Of a DNA stretch of 6,360 nucleotides, positions 5,189 to 6,360 are shown in pieces (position 1 is the stretch's first letter; each line of letters begins with the position of its first letter). The stretch lies in the NCBI GenBank assembly GCA_000434235.1, contig FR891976.1, forward strand, positions 47,143 to 53,502. The letters run 5' to 3'. The translations under genes and the position numbers were made by a program. This DNA comes from Alistipes sp. CAG:268. Lineage in GTDB: Bacteria > Bacteroidota > Bacteroidia > Bacteroidales > Rikenellaceae. The notes under the pieces were generated by a model that was given only the letters and a program-made list of their open reading frames with translations, was not told the DNA's origin and made no database searches.

Positions 5189-6360
5189 ATGAGTGATTTC
5201 ATCGTCAGTGCCCGCAAGTACCGCCCCGCGACCTTCCGTTCGGTCGTCGGGCAGAAACACATCACCTCCACGCTCCAGAATGCCATCGAGCGCGGACAGT
5301 TGGCGCACGCCTACCTCTTCTGCGGCCCCCGCGGAGTGGGAAAGACCACCTGCGCCCGCATCTTCGCCAAGGCAATCAACTGCCTTTCGCCCCACGGTGC
5401 CGAGGCCTGCAACGAATGCGAATCGTGCCGCTCGTTCAACGAGGGTCGTTCGCTGAACATCCACGAGCTCGACGCCGCGTCGAACAACTCCGTGGAGGAC
5501 ATCCGCACGCTGATCGACCAGGTGCGCATCATTCCCCAGGTCGGACGCTACTCGGTGTTCATCATCGACGAGGTACACATGCTCTCGGCCGCGGCCTTCA
5601 ATGCCTTTCTGAAGACCCTCGAGGAGCCGCCCGCCCACGCCATCTTCATCCTGGCGACTACCGAGAAGCACAAGATACTGCCGACGATCCTCTCACGCTG
5701 CCAGATCTACGACTTCAACCGCATCCGCGTCGAGGATGCCGTCGAATACCTGCGCTACATCGCCTCCCAGGAGGGTATCACCGCCGACGAGGAGTCGCTG
5801 AACCTCATCGCGCAGAAGGCCGACGGCGGCATGCGCGACGCCCTGTCGATGTTCGACAAAGCCGTCTCGTTCTGCGGCACGACGCTCGACTACCGCAACG
5901 TGGCCCAGACGCTCAACGTCCTCGACTACGACACCTATTTCGGAATCACCGAGATGCTGCTCGCGGGCGACTACGTACGTGCACTCGTCTCGTTCGACGC
6001 CGTGCTGGCCAAGGGATTCTCCGGCCAGACCTTCATGGCGGGACTCAACCGCCACATGCGCGACCTGCTGATGGCCTCACGGCCCGAGACCCTGCGGCTC
6101 ATCGAGATGACCGGCACACTGCTCGAACGATACCGGACGCAGGCGGGCGCCTGCAGTGTCGATTTCCTCTTCGGAGCCATCTCCGTTCTGACGGACATCG
6201 ACGGGAAAATACGGCAGTCGTCGAACCAGCGGCTGCTCGTGGAGCTGGGCCTGATGAAAATCGCAGGGCTCGGCCAAAAAAAAAATAATCCGCTGACATC
6301 TCCGGAAGCCTATCCCCTGCCGGACCTTCAGCCCCCGACGGCTCCGGCCGCAACGGGAGC
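5189..6360 (+). CDS. dnaX: DNA polymerase III clamp-loader subunit tau/gamma (partial, C-terminus outside window)
   Basis: DnaX is the ATPase of the clamp loader that places the beta sliding clamp on DNA; full-length tau also tethers polymerase cores and the DnaB helicase. 390 codons are present; the frame is still open at the edge. Visible: the N-terminal RKYRPATF signature (9-16), Walker A GPRGVGKT (46-53), the four-cysteine zinc site C65, C74, C77, C80, the LDAASN segment (94-99), the DEVH Walker B (127-130), FLKTLEEPP (140-148), and SRC (169-171) with the arginine finger. Residues to about 355 cover domains I-III. A Pro/Ala-rich linker (about 368 onward) then leads toward the tau-specific part, which is missing here. 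Codons 363-366 lie in an A10 tract (separate entry) that probably lets the gene also make a 366-residue gamma-like form. The start codon fits the family N-terminus and sits just after a -7 box. Confidence 0.97.
   Translation, partial: MSDFIVSARKYRPATFRSVVGQKHITSTLQNAIERGQLAHAYLFCGPRGVGKTTCARIFAKAINCLSPHGAEACNECESCRSFNEGRSLNIHELDAASNNSVEDIRTLIDQVRIIPQVGRYSVFIIDEVHMLSAAAFNAFLKTLEEPPAHAIFILATTEKHKILPTILSRCQIYDFNRIRVEDAVEYLRYIASQEGITADEESLNLIAQKADGGMRDALSMFDKAVSFCGTTLDYRNVAQTLNVLDYDTYFGITEMLLAGDYVRALVSFDAVLAKGFSGQTFMAGLNRHMRDLLMASRPETLRLIEMTGTLLERYRTQAGACSVDFLFGAISVLTDIDGKIRQSSNQRLLVELGLMKIAGLGQKKNNPLTSPEAYPLPDLQPPTAPAATG
6275..6296 (+). other. A10 slippery tract in dnaX, candidate tau/gamma recoding site
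   Basis: Ten A residues (6276-6285) form codons CAA-AAA-AAA-AAT in the tau frame (Q363 to N366). The -1 frame, reached by a ribosomal shift on the A-AAA-AAA heptamer (6277-6283) or by one extra A in the mRNA, reads AAA then TAA at 6286-6288, giving a 366-residue protein. Loss of one A reads ATA-ATC-CGC-TGA, ending at 6296 with 368 residues. Only the unslipped tract continues into tau. E. coli uses A-AAA-AAG ribosomal frameshifting, and Thermus thermophilus uses transcriptional slippage on an A run, for the same purpose. No strong Shine-Dalgarno stimulator is seen upstream. Downstream, TCCGG/CCGGA (6301-6305, 6320-6324) could make only a weak five-base stem, so slippage by RNA polymerase seems the likelier mechanism (inference). 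Confidence 0.7.

Noticed and set aside
5416..6288. 290-codon open frame in the -1 frame of dnaX
   Set aside because: Arg/His-rich out-of-frame translation of dnaX, so not a gene in itself. Only its end matters: its stop at 6286-6288 is the one used after a -1 slip in the A10 tract.
6301..6324. Strong stimulatory stem-loop after the dnaX slippery tract
   Set aside because: Only a five-base stem with a 14-base loop (TCCGG/CCGGA) was found, beginning 15 bases after the tract; too weak and too far to claim as a frameshift stimulator.

Overview
The window looks like chromosomal DNA of a GC-rich member of the Bacteroidota, most plausibly a Rikenellaceae/Alistipes-type gut bacterium. Three things support this: (1) promoter elements of the TAnnTTTG type (Bacteroidota -7 box) upstream of several genes; (2) start codons without convincing Shine-Dalgarno sequences; (3) protein sequences (ClpB, DnaX) that fit this phylum while the DNA is strongly G+C-rich in third codon positions. 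The genus is an inference from gene content and style, not from a search.

Layout: (a) 1-737, minus strand: 5'-terminal 245 codons of a protein with a GNGPSL motif resembling the MptE/DUF115 and GT42-sialyltransferase-like Rossmann family, running off the left edge. (b) 738-803: a short divergent intergenic region with two interlocked Bacteroidota promoters. (c) 804-1733, plus strand: a family 2 glycosyltransferase. (d) 1734-1850: convergent intergenic region with a strong intrinsic terminator for clpB. (e) 1851-4451, minus strand: clpB, an intact 866-residue disaggregase. (f) 4452-4671: clpB leader and upstream region, with a nested inverted repeat likely to be regulatory, plus a terminator hairpin for the gene behind it. 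(g) 4672-5091, minus strand: a secreted 5-hydroxyisourate hydrolase (transthyretin-related protein). (h) 5092-5188: divergent intergenic region. (i) 5189 to the right edge, plus strand: dnaX, the tau/gamma subunit of the DNA polymerase III clamp loader, cut by the window end after residue 390.

The genes are mostly independent: a surface-glycan type pair on the left, a protein-quality-control gene in the middle, a purine-catabolism enzyme, and a replication gene. No mobile element, CRISPR array, tRNA or rRNA was seen. The most interesting signal is a run of ten A residues inside dnaX at the end of the clamp-loader core. A -1 ribosomal shift, or insertion of one A during transcription, leads straight into TAA; loss of one A leads to TGA four codons later. 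This is the architecture used by other bacteria (E. coli by ribosomal frameshifting, Thermus by transcriptional slippage) to make the short gamma subunit from the tau gene. Second-tier signals are the interlocked divergent promoters and the inverted repeats upstream of clpB.
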